This document shows positions 35,221 to 46,321 of a stretch of 64,000 nt of DNA, one piece after another. The DNA is taken from NCBI GenBank assembly GCA_000151295.1, contig GG745354.1, forward strand, positions 309,631 through 373,630. The letters are read 5' to 3'. The notes beneath the pieces were generated by a model, which did not search any database, was not told the origin of the DNA, and was given only the letters and a program-made list of their open reading frames with translations. The position numbers were made by a program, and so were the translations under genes. This DNA comes from Allomyces macrogynus ATCC 38327 (lineage: Eukaryota > Blastocladiomycota > Blastocladiomycetes > Blastocladiales > Blastocladiaceae). Within the stretch, counting starts at the first letter, position 1. Every line of letters starts with the position of its first letter.

Positions 35221-35859
35221 GGCCGTGGTCGATGTCGATAGTGCTTGGAGCGGTGGGGGAAGGCGGTGACCAATGCGAACGACGATGGCGGCGGCGGGTG
35301 GACATAGCACCGCGCCAGCGCGTTGCGTTCGTCGCCGTCGTGGCCACAGTCGGTCGTGGCGGTTAAGGCGGAGCAGGTGGCGACGAGGACCAGTTTACTT
35401 ACTGTCTGTGTCACAGAAGCATGACTGACACGCATGCCTCCGCGAGACAGCCGTACGGTTGGGCCGGAACTCTTTTGCGAGGCCAGCCCGCCGCCGGACA
35501 ACCAGCGATCACCAAGCACCTGTTCCCGAGCTCTTGGCGTGGGACCCTTCAAAAACCGCGCCATCGAAATAGGCGGCAGGCGCATGGTGCCGCAGGATAC
35601 CGCTCGGGTCGCAGGGATATCCCCCAACGAGTCCGACAAAGTCATCATGCCAGGCCAGCCGTGCGCGACCCAGCCATCCGAACTCTGTCCGGCCAACGAT
35701 GATGGAGTGAGAGCCAGTTCGAGGCAGTCGGCACGCGAGGAGGAGGACATAAAGGACAACGACCCCGTTTCGTTCCATTCTCCGCTGTCCGCTCGACAAT
35801 CTATTGCAGCAAGCAACTGTTCCACCTCGCAGCGCCGATCGTGAAGTGATCCTACCACC
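35221..35859. other. Intergenic, divergent
   Basis: About 640 bp between the doubtful minus-strand hypothetical and the plus-strand Pro/Ala-rich gene. Frames of up to 214 residues show no domain. Presumed promoter region. Confidence 0.5.
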
Positions 35860-36812
35860 ATGTTTGCTCCGCGCCCCTACGCCCCCGTTTTCCGCGAAGA
35901 GGGCGACGCGCAGGCCGCCGCATCGTGCACGGAGCCGCCATCGCGGCTCTCGACGCTCCTCGAAAGCTGCGGCCACGTCCAGCCGTCGCTGAACCCGACG
36001 GGGATCGAATTTGACGACCAGGGTCGTTCGACGACAGCAGGGTGCGTTTGTGTCGACGACACGATTAAAAGTTTGGCGATCGAAAAATGGAGCACATATT
36101 GATGGTTTTACTTTGTGAATGTTAGAGCAACGCCCAAGCTCCCTCCTCGTCGGGCATCGCGGCCAAAAGTGATCCCATTCAGCACCCCGGCCACGCCCAC
36201 ATCGACAACAGCGACGACGCCGTCCTTGGCGGGATCAGCGGCCGCGCCGCTCGGGTGGTGGACGTTCCGCTCGACTTCCCGTACGTGTTCCTCGTCAATT
36301 CGTGCTGTTCTTTGATCCTAATCGCTGATGCATTTCTGCCCGCTGCAGTGCCCGCCCAACCTTCGCCTGCGCCCGCACCCGCAACACAAGTTGCCGCGAC
36401 CGTGCACATCGGCATCCAAATCGACGACGACTCCACTGCCGTGACCGCCGCGCCCGCCGCTGAACCCGCGACCGCATCCAAGCGGCTCTTTGGCGGGTGG
36501 GACTGGCCGACGCTCCCGAACCCGCTCGCGAAACCCAAGACGGATCTGCCGCGATTTGAGACGCGACCTGCTCCTGCCGCTCAGCTGCCGCCCGCATCCA
36601 AGTCGACGAGTCTCCTCGACGACGATTTGGCCGACGACGAGCGGCGGTTCCCGTGGCTGCGGTCCGCGCCGGCACCGTACTCGGCCGTTGACCGCGACGA
36701 TTTTGGGGCCGTCAAGTATGGCAGCGGGTTGCCGCCGCCCATGGTGCCGAGTACGGCGGCGGCGGGGACGAGGCCGGTCGTCGCGCAGCAGACGATGACG
36801 ATGGCGTGGTGA
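35860..36812 (+). CDS. Pro/Ala-rich hypothetical protein
   Basis: Exons 35860-36041, 36126-36280 and 36349-36812 join in phase to 266 residues; donors are GTGCGT and GTACGT. No known domain. The N-terminus (MFAPRPYAPVFREEGD) is followed by a Thr/Pro/Ala-rich linker. A short ordered-looking segment follows (KRLFGGWDWPTLPNPLAKPK), then an acidic patch (DDDLADDERRFPWLR) and YSAVDRDDFGAVKYGSGLPP near the end. The composition suggests a mostly disordered protein with short interaction motifs. The start is the first ATG, in a CACCATG context. It lies upstream of the bL33m gene, which is convergent to it. I cannot assign a function. Confidence 0.6.
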
Positions 36813-37219
36813 GGAAGGAGGGTCGGGGTGGTGAAGGAGGGGCCGGCCGGTGTTCGAAATAATAAACCGTTCCGCAGTAGTTTGTGCAAATACGTGAAGA
36901 GAAGGGGCGCGGGGAATGGCGACGTGCAACCAGCGTGGGGAGATGCTGAATGGGGCAAACGCGCGTTCGGTCGGAATACGGTCATGCCAACTGCGCTGAC
37001 AGGCATCCAGGAGAGATACGAGCGGGTGGATAAATGAGCAAGGGACGCTCCGACGAGACAGATGGCAGTGTTGACCCAAGCCAAATCGAGGGACTGAGGA
37101 TTGCGCCTGGGTGATGTGGCGTGGGGCACTGCCGCGAACTGAACGACTGCAAGACGCTGAATCGGTGGGAAGCGGTGTAATCCAAATATAAAGCTACAAT
37201 AAACGGTTGCACATGGCGC
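36813..37219. other. Intergenic between convergent genes
   Basis: About 400 bp between the stops of the Pro/Ala-rich gene and bL33m. Contains AATAATAAA-like A-rich sequence near 36858, a possible polyadenylation region. No gene. Confidence 0.5.
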
Positions 37220-37551
37220 CTACTTTTGCTTTGTCTCGTTGAAGAGAACGTGTTGCTTGACTGGAGCGTGAGCGCACCATGGTTAGCGGCTCCATCTTGC
37301 TGAACCATCACAACGCCATGCCGCAAGGTACGCACCCACGGGGTCGTACTTGCGCAGTGACAGCTTGGGCGTCAGGCGCGCGCGCGTCGTCGTGTAAAAG
37401 TAGCCGGTGCCGGCCGACGACAGCAGCCGCACAATTAGAGTCCTGGTCCAAATTGCCGAGTCGAGCGTCAGGAATCGCAGTTCGGCGCACTTGAGCATGC
37501 ATTGCGGGGGGTTGCAGCGTGTTGATACCTGGCCTTTGCCTTTTTCGCCAT
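37220..37551 (-). CDS. MRPL39: Mitochondrial ribosomal protein bL33m
   Basis: Small protein of the mitochondrial large ribosomal subunit. Three exons, 37551-37529 (23 nt), 37442-37336 and 37260-37220, join in phase to 56 residues, which suits the family. The sequence begins MAKKAKAR and carries TLIVRLLSSAGTGYFYTTTR and LTPKLSLRKYDP. It ends KQHVLFNETKQK, a pattern close to fungal and animal bL33m. It has no zinc-binding cysteines, as usual for mitochondrial forms. The N-terminus is basic and may serve as an uncleaved targeting signal. It is too short and too spliced to stand out as an open frame. It shares a 189-bp divergent upstream region with the SPF27 gene. Confidence 0.9.
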
Positions 37552-37740
37552 GGTGGAATGGATGAGGTTCGCTGTGATCAGGCCGCAACATCAAAAGGCA
37601 GCGTGCGGTGGGCTAGCTCACCGTGCTCACCTGACTGATCAGCTTGGGCATCCACCGCAAGTCGCAAGTCGCGAAAGGAGCGTTGGCAACTCCAATTTCT
37701 CGACCAATTCGACCCCTTGGAACCAATTACCCGCTGCAAA
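37552..37740. promoter_or_regulatory. Short bidirectional promoter between bL33m and SPF27
   Basis: Only 189 bp separate two divergent start codons, so both core promoters must lie here. No TATA box is evident. An imperfect inverted CCAATT/AATTGG pair sits near 37698-37737. Confidence 0.5.
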
Positions 37741-38603
37741 ATGTCTTCCGACGCGCTGCCATGTAAGTGTTGCCCTGTTCTCGAGCCAATTTCGAACCAA
37801 TTTGCTGAAACCGAGATGACCCCGTCACGGCAACTGACGGGTCGACGCTCCAAATTGTTTAGATGTTGATACGCAATACACGATTCCAGGTAAAGCGCTG
37901 TCCGCCGGTCCTTCTCCACCCAACGTTCATTTCCTCACCCTCCATCCATCCTCCAGAGGTCAAGGCCCTCGTCGACCAAATGATCGACGCCGAATTGCGC
38001 ACCATGCGCACCAACGCGCCGCACGACCGTGTCGCATCCATCCCGCCCATTTCCCTCTTCTCGGACCGTCCCGCCCTGCACGACGCTCTCACACGCGCGT
38101 CCCAAAACGAACCGACCGACGCGATTGACCTCGACGCGTACAATCTCGTGGAATTCGACGACCCGAGCAATGTCCCGCCCGAAGAGTGGCTCGCGGCCGT
38201 GCAGCGCGCATCGACGCTGTTGCAGCACCAGGCGACGCGGCTCGAAAACTTGGAATTACTCGGCGTGTATGGCTCGAATGCGTGGCTCTACCACTTGCAC
38301 CAGATGGAGGCGGTAGTCAAGGCGGCAGAGGGCGCGTTGGCGGGCGCTCAGGCCGCGGTCACGCGCGTCAATTGCGAGCGGAAGACGGAGCAGGTGTGTG
38401 CGGTTTCGTGGTGGACGGTTTTTCTCGGGTTGCAGCTGACTTTTCTTCGCGTCGGCTAGACCGAGGCCCTCGACAAGTTGCAACGCGCGCACCTGCAATT
38501 GCTCGAGACGCGTACGAGCAATCTCCAAACGCTGCTCGCCGTCGCGCAGCTCGAGCACGCCTTGGAGGCGAAGAGGCGCCAAGCAGAAGAGGCATCAGCA
38601 TGA
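37741..38603 (+). CDS. BCAS2: SPF27/BCAS2 pre-mRNA splicing factor
   Basis: Core subunit of the Prp19/NTC complex needed for spliceosome activation (S. pombe Cwf7, yeast Snt309 counterpart). Exons 37741-37762, 37863-37889 (27 nt), 37957-38393 and 38460-38603 join in phase to 209 residues. The spliced N-terminus reads DALPYVDTQYTIPEVKALVD, matching the family start. The central signature is LLQHQATRLENLELLGVYGSNAW, followed by a long coiled coil to the end (RKTEQTEALDKLQRAHLQLLETR). The two tiny first exons explain why the N-terminus is hard to see. The second exon and its neighbours depend on exact splice choice, but frame and homology agree. Confidence 0.9.
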
Positions 38604-38826
38604 TGCTTGCGGTTGTGATAGATATAAATACATTTTCTCGCCGTACTTTTTGTGAGTTTTGTGCGGAAGGAGACGGACTTTTGATGCGAACTTCGCATTT
38701 GTTCGTCTCTGTCGTGAATCACTTGGACGAGACGTGGCAACCACCAGCACGGCCAGCCACGGATCGCAACCGACCACGACCCGCTGCAAACGACGCGCAT
38801 TCCCTCCACCACCCTCGCCCATCACC

Positions 38827-39356
38827 ATGCAACGCTCCGAATCCAGTACGACGGGCGCGTCCCTGTCCGCGACACAAGTCACGACACGAACCAAGCCTGC
38901 CGGAAAAGATCTGTCGGCGCTGTCGAACGCGACGCCCAGCAATGCATCAACCCAGGGCGTCGCGGTCGCAGCAGCAAGCGGGCCCGTCATGCCCGCGTAC
39001 GCAGTTCGAATGAGGTGGACGACCAATGGGACCCTGACGTTCGTGCGCTGTACTTGTTCCAGACGCGTCGTCATCAAGCTGATCCTGTTCTCGGTGCTCC
39101 TGTTCGTCGTGCCGTTCTCGACGTACTTCCTCTCCCTGCACCACGTCTTCCCCGGTCCGTCACGCTTCCTTCGCGCCGCGTCTTCATCATTATCCTGCTG
39201 ACCCCTCGCTAATCCCCTTGCACAGGCAACATGATCTACAGCGCGTTTGCCGCCGCCATCTCCGCCAACGTCGTGCTGCTCGGGTACGTGATCGTGGCCG
39301 TGACGGAAGGCGACCCGACGCCTGACACCGACACGAAGGCGAAAAAGACGCAATAA
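38827..39356 (+). CDS. VMA21: Vma21-like V-ATPase assembly factor
   Basis: Small ER membrane chaperone for assembly of the V-ATPase Vo sector. Exons 38827-38996, 39063-39154 and 39226-39356 give 130 residues. The first intron (66 nt) is a multiple of three with no stop, so an unspliced reading would add 22 residues; I prefer splicing, because the family runs straight into the first membrane segment. The core is RVVIKLILFSVLLFVVPFST (TM1), SLHHVFPGNMIYSAF, and SANVVLLGYVIVAVTE (TM2). The C-terminus is KTQ; the yeast-type KKxx retrieval signal is not exact (AKKTQ). A Ser/Thr-rich N-terminal extension of about 57 residues is longer than usual. Confidence 0.85.
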
Positions 39357-39371
39357 AACCACCCAATGACA

Positions 39372-39930
39372 TTACCCGATGACGCGCTCCACGATCCACC
39401 CGACCAAGATCCCAACCTCGGCCGCGACGACCGTCGGGTACGGGTAGGTCTGCCACCACACGTCCCAGTCGAGCGCGTACAGGATCGACGCGACCCAGGT
39501 GAGTGCGGCCGCGACGGCGAGTGCGGAGGTAATGCGCGGGACGGTGGGGAGGGCCGAGAGGAGGGAGGTGAACCGGACGCCGAGTAGGACGCCGAGAGCG
39601 AGCGTGCGCAGATGGTGTCTGGTGGAGATGGAGGTCAGTCTTCAGTTCAAACCAGCCGATGCTTGTGGGCAGGTTGTACTTGGCCAAGGGCGCGCCGAGA
39701 AGAAGCGTGAGCGCCGTGGCCATGAGCGCGTGTCGCGCGAGATCGACAGGTCTCGGCACGAGCCACAATGATGCGACAACGTTGAAGACGGCGAGAACGG
39801 CCAGGAGTACGCCAAGCTGGTCTTGGATTGAGTTTAAATCGACGGCAAGCCAAAGGACGGCCAAAGTCGCGAGACTGAGCACGGCTTGGACGCTGGACTG
39901 CACCGATTCCACTGGGACGGGTCTCTTCAT
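39372..39930 (-). CDS. GPI11: GPI11/PIG-F, GPI anchor biosynthesis membrane subunit
   Basis: ER membrane partner of the ethanolamine-phosphate transferases (GPI7/GPI13 type) in GPI-anchor synthesis. Two exons, 39930-39680 and 39618-39372, join in phase to 165 residues, somewhat short for the family. Several hydrophobic segments are visible. The family-like parts are LLLGAPLAKHHLRTLALGVLLG and the end ILYALDWDVWWQTYPYP followed by VVAAEVGILVGWIVERV. These match the PIG-F pattern of LDW, a WQ and a small-residue final helix. Its stop is 15 bp from that of VMA21 on the other strand. Family call is from motif pattern, so slightly less sure than its neighbours. Confidence 0.78.
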
Positions 39931-40259
39931 GGTGGACAGGGTAAATTGCAGAGAGTCGCGTCGGCAGAGTGCGATTGCAGCCGGGATTGGTGAATCTGCC
40001 AGCAGAGAGTGAGGTTCGGTGCGATTCAGTACCGTTTTGGGACGACTTCGAGTTGCTGGTCAAGTTTGAGCACCGAATGGAGAGCGGAACCGCAAATATG
40101 CAAAGAAAAAACCAAATGATACAGTATATTCAAAGGCGTCAAGCCGGCGAAGCAAACACGCATCGGTTCTCGTTCGGTCGGTCGGTCGCTCGCTCCCCCG
40201 GTCGGTCTGTTCGGTTCTCGCCTCCTCGCCCTCGGTCCATCGCCTGCACCCAGCACGCT
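39931..40259. other. Intergenic, no gene seen
   Basis: About 330 bp, with short direct repeats of TCGGTCGG around 40175-40205. It includes the GPI11 promoter and Rab 3' flank. Confidence 0.5.
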
Positions 40260-41420
<1,161 letters not shown>

Positions 41421-42743
41421 GGTGGTGCGATTCGCGTCGCGTGCGGGGGGTGTTGGGTGGAATGGACTCGGTCGAGTGCAGAGGGGCCAGTGTGCGATGC
41501 TGGAACCGCCGCGGGGCCGATGCTGGGTTATTTGGTGTGAATGGTCGCGGTCGTGGGTGCAGCAGCGTCGTGGGCGCGGTTGCAGCAAGTCGGGGCGGTT
41601 GGCAACACGTTGGCGACGGTGGGGGAAGTAGGGACACTGTCGTCAGAGCAGAGCCGGCGGTGGCTCGTGGCGCGCCGCTGGCGGCTCAAAAGTGCGCGGT
41701 TCGCGTGCACACGGTGTGCACGCGTTGGCACTTTTTTGCTTTTGCTTTTTTGCTTTGCAAAAGGACGCACCGCGCAGCGAAAGGTTTTAACCCTTTTCGT
41801 GATGCGATCATGTGAGCGCGCAATATCATCCAAAAGTATCTTCCGTTGGCAGCAAAGGCACGACTCGCTCCACTCGGCACATGTCTGCCTCGAAAGAGAT
41901 AGGCATAGTGCGCTCAGACGCAAACGCAACAGCGACATGTTGGGCATGTGCCCAGCACCCGGAAACATCTTGGTTATTGTGGTGCGGCCGATTTGCATCA
42001 CTGTAAGAATGTGTGCTCTCCCAGCCCAGAATTTAAAGACGTGACCCGTCATGCTGAGAGCAAGCTGTCAGGGCTGAACTACGTCTCATCGGGACTGCTC
42101 ATGTCGACGAACAGTCGATCAAGCGAAATGACCACGCTTTCTTGCGCGACCTGTCAGACCACGGACCGTTGCTCATACTTGCCGCCGACCATGCCGTTCG
42201 GAGCATTCGATTATTGAATCGACAGTTTTGTGGGGTTTGGCAGCCTTTCTGGTGTCCAGCTCGTCGCAGTGCGCACCCGCGCGCGTTGTTTCTCTTTGGT
42301 CAAACCCTCCAGCTGGGCCATGAATAGGCACTTGATAGGATATGTGATGCGACACCTCTCCAGCCCTCGACTTGCACCAACTGGGATCGAGGTGCGTGCG
42401 ATCAAGGGCCGCGCGCGCCAGGATAGAACCCCTGGCCGCGCGCAATTTCGCGAGCAAGCATGCCCGCGCCGAAACGGCAGACCACAACAAAAAAGGTCCG
42501 GCGTGACCCTCGATCCTTCACTCTTCCTGCCTGCCTGCAATAGTTCCACCAGATCCAGCAGCCGCTCACATTTCTCTTCATTGCCCGCTCGACGACCGAC
42601 CCATTCCGCGCGATCAGGTTCGCGGTTCAGCTCCAGACTTGCAACGTGCGCTCCAGTCGACCGGCAACCAACCTCGCGCCCTGCGCCCTTGCCCGCCCGC
42701 AGAAACGTCGAACAACGTTGAGGGCATCAACAAATCGATCACG
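41421..42743. other. Intergenic, no gene seen
   Basis: About 1.3 kb upstream of both the Rab gene and the decayed surface-protein gene. Composition drops in the middle (41800-42200). No domain in any frame. Confidence 0.55.
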
Positions 42744-44112
42744 ATGGCCTGGCTCTCCTCGCTTGTGCGCACGTCCTTCACGGCGGCTCTTGTCGCGCTT
42801 GTCGCCACGGTCCTGCTCGCGCACGGCGTGCAACCAGTGCAGGACACGGCCGCCACCTATTCCACGACGCTCTTTATTGACGGGTCCACGCACAGTGACC
42901 TTAACAGTTGGGGTACTCCCAACGACATTGACGGCCCCAACCCCAGGGACACCGATGATCCCACCTGAAGCAACGCTGCATTTGGTTTCACCACCCGTCT
43001 TGACACTGGGCCGTTCCTGGTCGCCAACGGCCACGTGCTCGTTCCACAAGGGTCGGGCGTCGATTGAGAGGTTCCCTTGTGTCGACTCGTAGCCCTACTC
43101 GGGTCTCTCGTTCTCGCTCGAGTACATGCCCACCGTCGACAACCCCGTTTGGCCAACAGTGTGGATCCACGCCTACCCGACCAAGGACCACAGTGTCGCT
43201 GCAGCAAGTCGACAGTACAGTTCCCAGAAATGTTGCGGATCGGAGACCTGGGGGCATACCAGCAGCCGGATGGCCACACGTTTGTGCTCCCGAGTCGCCT
43301 GTGGCGTGAAATGGGGGCGGCGATGGTCGAAATTGAGTTGTTCTCCTTTGTTGAGCGCGCGGGGCTCTAGTTTGGGCCGATCTCACTCATGTGCGACCAA
43401 ATGCCGGTCAACACGATGTTTACGACCGTGACGACGGCGTCGATCAGCGAAACCACATTGACGAGGGTGACGACGAGCGAAACCACGCTCACAACGATGG
43501 TGACGACCAACTAAACGACCTCGACCTCGACTCTGTCCACCAGTACGAGAAGCAGCACCGTCTCAACTTTAGCGACCACCTCCACCACTTCGAGCACCGC
43601 GCCCGCCGTCCGCGCGACGACCAGCACCAGTATTCGCCGGACCGCAGCCGCGCGCCCAGTGCTTCCCGTGCGCCCGAATGCGCCCACTCCCACTCGGCCC
43701 GTGACCGTGACGCTCCCGGTGCTCCGCGCGACGCCCGGGGTTCACGTTCAACCTCACGACCAAGACGTTTGGCACCGCCTCATCCCCGCTGGTCGTGGTC
43801 GAGTTTGTTCCCGTCGCGTTGCCGCGCTTCACTGCCGCGCCGACCGTGCGCCCGCCCGTCAAGAAGATCGTGCAAAACGGTGCCGCCCGCTGTCTCGAAC
43901 CACCGAAACGATTGTCTCGGCGGCGCCGAAAGACGGCCGAGCCCGCGTCGTCTGGCATGGCGGCGCCCATCGCGGCAGGTGCACTTGTTGCGGCCGCTGT
44001 TGGCGCGGCGGTCGCTATGCGGCACAGTCGCCGCTACCAGGCTGCGCGCGGCCATGCGGTGCGGACCGACGACCACGAGGGCAACTGTGATGTAGATGTG
44101 CCGCTGGTCTAG
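42744..44112 (+). pseudogene. Decayed Ser/Thr-rich surface glycoprotein gene
   Basis: Looks like a former type I membrane protein. ATG 42744 starts a good signal peptide (SFTAALVALVATVLLAHGV). Sensible protein then appears in pieces in different frames. One piece has SGLSFSLEYMPTVDNPVWP. Another is GDLGAYQQPDGHTFVLPSRL. A Thr/Ser-rich stretch (43400-43660) carries an in-frame TAA near 43512. A piece starting FTFNLTTKTFGTASSP is joined only by a frame change near 43740. The last piece ends with a membrane segment (AAPIAAGALVAAAVGAAVAM) and a short cytosolic tail to the TAG at 44110. An intron at about 42913-42949 could fix one break, but a TAG near 43090 and the later shifts remain. Heavy sequencing error is an alternative. 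Confidence 0.6.
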
Positions 44113-45135
44113 GCTGCGCTTTGTGCTTTGTGTGATCAGTCGGGTGATCACTTGTCGTTTAGTTTTTTTGCACCGACCTTGTTTATTCCATTGCATTGCA
44201 TTGCATTGCGCATCAATTAATTCGATTGATTTCTTTTATTACAAATTTCTCGATCCAACCGCTCTCCTGACGAACCGTCGAATCTTCTCCACCCATTAAT
44301 GGCCCAACGCACAGGATGTCCAGTGTTGTAATTGCCAGCTGTGGAAAACAATGATGATTGCTGCTTCTATTGTCGTGGCTGTTTTTGAGCGCCGTGTGAA
44401 TCTTCTCCACCGGATAAAATATCGCAGAAGTGTCGAAGGGGGAGGGCGGGACAATGGGGACGATATGACAGTGTGCACGATGCGTGTCGGATGTTCGGTC
44501 GTGGTGAGCGGACGGCAGGTTCCTGTGCGCCGATCGCAACTCGCTGACTCCGCGACGGCCGATCATGCGCGACGCGCCGTTCCAACTTTCCTACCTATTC
44601 ATGTCTCCTCTCGGGAACGGTTCCATTCTCTTGCTCATTTCCACGGCAGCGCCGCTCTCCACCCTTCTCCTTGCCTGCTCCCCGGCATGAGCGCATGCAG
44701 CCCGCCGAAATCGCCGCGGTCGTGAGGAACCCCCCGCGGTTACTGCTGCTGCCGCAGCGGGCCACGGCGATAGGGATCCCGCACCCAGCGGACAGCGCCG
44801 TTCAAGGCAGGAATCGGTGCTGCGTCGATGCGGACGACGGCGCAAGCTGGTCGTGACGATCCGTCCAAGACTCTCGAGGTCGGTCATTTGGTTCTGGAAA
44901 TGCAAGATGATATCGCAACCGGCGACAGTAATTTCCAGCAGCCATCGTCATATTATTCAGCGTCAACGACCAACGGCCAGCGACGATCGTGTCCCACGTC
45001 GTCACCAGCGCGCTCTTCAGGCGATTACGCAGCCTGCCCCCTCGCACATCCACACAGCGCGCGCGGGGAGAGAAAGTTAAAAATACAGAATGGACAAACG
45101 GTCCGCGCCCGCCCTCACCTCACCGGCAGCGCGTC
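44113..45135. other. Intergenic, no gene seen
   Basis: About 1 kb. A small CATTG tandem repeat lies at about 44188-44208 just after the decayed gene. No coding signal. Confidence 0.55.
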
Positions 45136-45739
45136 CTACATCGCGCCGAGCCCCATCACCGCGGCGCCCACGAGCCCCGGCTCCTTGTTGTTCCCCTTCC
45201 CGGCCTTGAGCTTCCCCTCCTCCTCGGCCGACATCGCGTGCACGATCCCGTTCTTCTCGACCGCCTCAATCGCGACATGCGCCGCCGACAATTCGCGCAA
45301 CCGCGCCGCCACGGTCGCCGGCACACGCGCAGCCACGGCGTCAATGATGGTGTATTGGAACCGCACGTCGGCGCCAGTGTCGCGCAGCGCGCCCGAGAGC
45401 GTGTCGCCCGTGACCGTCGCGCCGCCCGTGGATGACTTGGTGAAGGACCGGACAAGGGACGAGGCCGCGTCGCCGGATTGCAGCGCGGCAACGAGTTCGG
45501 CGCGCGTCAGTTGCTTGGGAATGGGGGCGCCCGAGGATTCGGCCGAGGTGCCGGGCTTGTAGTACGAGATGATGAGGTCTGGCAAATGGACATGCCACGG
45601 TCAGCAGAAATGTATGGAGAGGGGGGGGGGGGGGTATAGTGAGCGGCGGAGACACACCTTCGGTCGCGACTGCGGAGGCCATGGTGGCGAGGACAGAGAG
45701 CAGCACGACGAGTGCGGCCAGGAGGTTGGAGTACTGCAT
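45136..45739 (-). CDS. Small secreted protein resembling peptidase inhibitor I9
   Basis: Exons 45739-45658 and 45578-45136 join in phase to 174 residues. A signal peptide is clear (LLAALVVLLSVLATMASAVA), with cleavage likely near residue 24. The mature part starts LIISYYKPGT and contains FQYTIIDAVAARVPATVAARL and VAIEAVEKNGIVHA. This beta-alpha-beta pattern, ending with VEKNGIVHA, resembles the I9 inhibitor / subtilisin propeptide fold. No protease domain follows, so it would be a free-standing inhibitor, like the cytosolic yeast Pbi2 but secreted. The tail is Gly/Lys-rich, then hydrophobic (GLVGAAVMGLGAM), possibly a GPI signal though weak. The intron holds a poly-G run. Family assignment is by pattern only. 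Confidence 0.65.
45621..45634 (+). repeat. Poly-G tract in intron
   Basis: Run of 14 G on the plus strand (poly-C on the transcript) inside the intron of the small secreted-protein gene. Confidence 0.9.
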
Positions 45740-46321
45740 TTCTTGGATCGACGGTCCCGCGGCTTGGTTGAATTCGTGGTGGTGGGTGTCGACCGGTTGG
45801 ATTGCGACGAGTACGGCGCTGAAGTGGCGATGCGTTATGTATTGGTCGTGGGCGATGGAAATGGATGAAAAGATGGTTGCAGCAGTGTGGAATGCTGACG
45901 TTGTTGGACCCGCCGTTTGACTGGGGACGCCGAGGCAAAGGCAGACACCAACTCTGAGAGCACTGGGCCAAGCGCAAGGCAAAGCATGACACCGAACGCT
46001 CCTCAAGTTGCAAACGTGTTCCGTGAAGAAACGAAAGAGAAGACAGGCGATGGCTCGCTCGCTCTCCGCCATGAGCACGGGCGCGGAGAGACAGGAGCCA
46101 ATGCTGGTGCACCAATCGTTTCGTTCTGCACAAGAAATAATGTTATTTCACGACGACAACGATGCTGGCTTTGGTTGGTTGGTAGAAATGCGGCGGAGAG
46201 AACAAGAACCAAACGAAGCGAACGACAACATGAAACAAAACAACCCATCAGTCGCACGCGACCCACGCTCGTGCTCGCCACGCCACGCTACGACTCGACT
46301 CGGCTCGCACTCAACCGACGC
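45740..46321. other. Intergenic, no gene seen
   Basis: About 580 bp between the secreted-protein start and the SUB2 stop. AT-richer in the middle. A 423-residue plus-strand frame starting here is a shadow of SUB2. Confidence 0.55.

Noticed and set aside
38997..39062. VMA21 reading without its first intron (22 extra residues)
   Set aside because: Although open, the extra stretch has GT-AG ends and typical intron length, and it interrupts the family alignment just before TM1.
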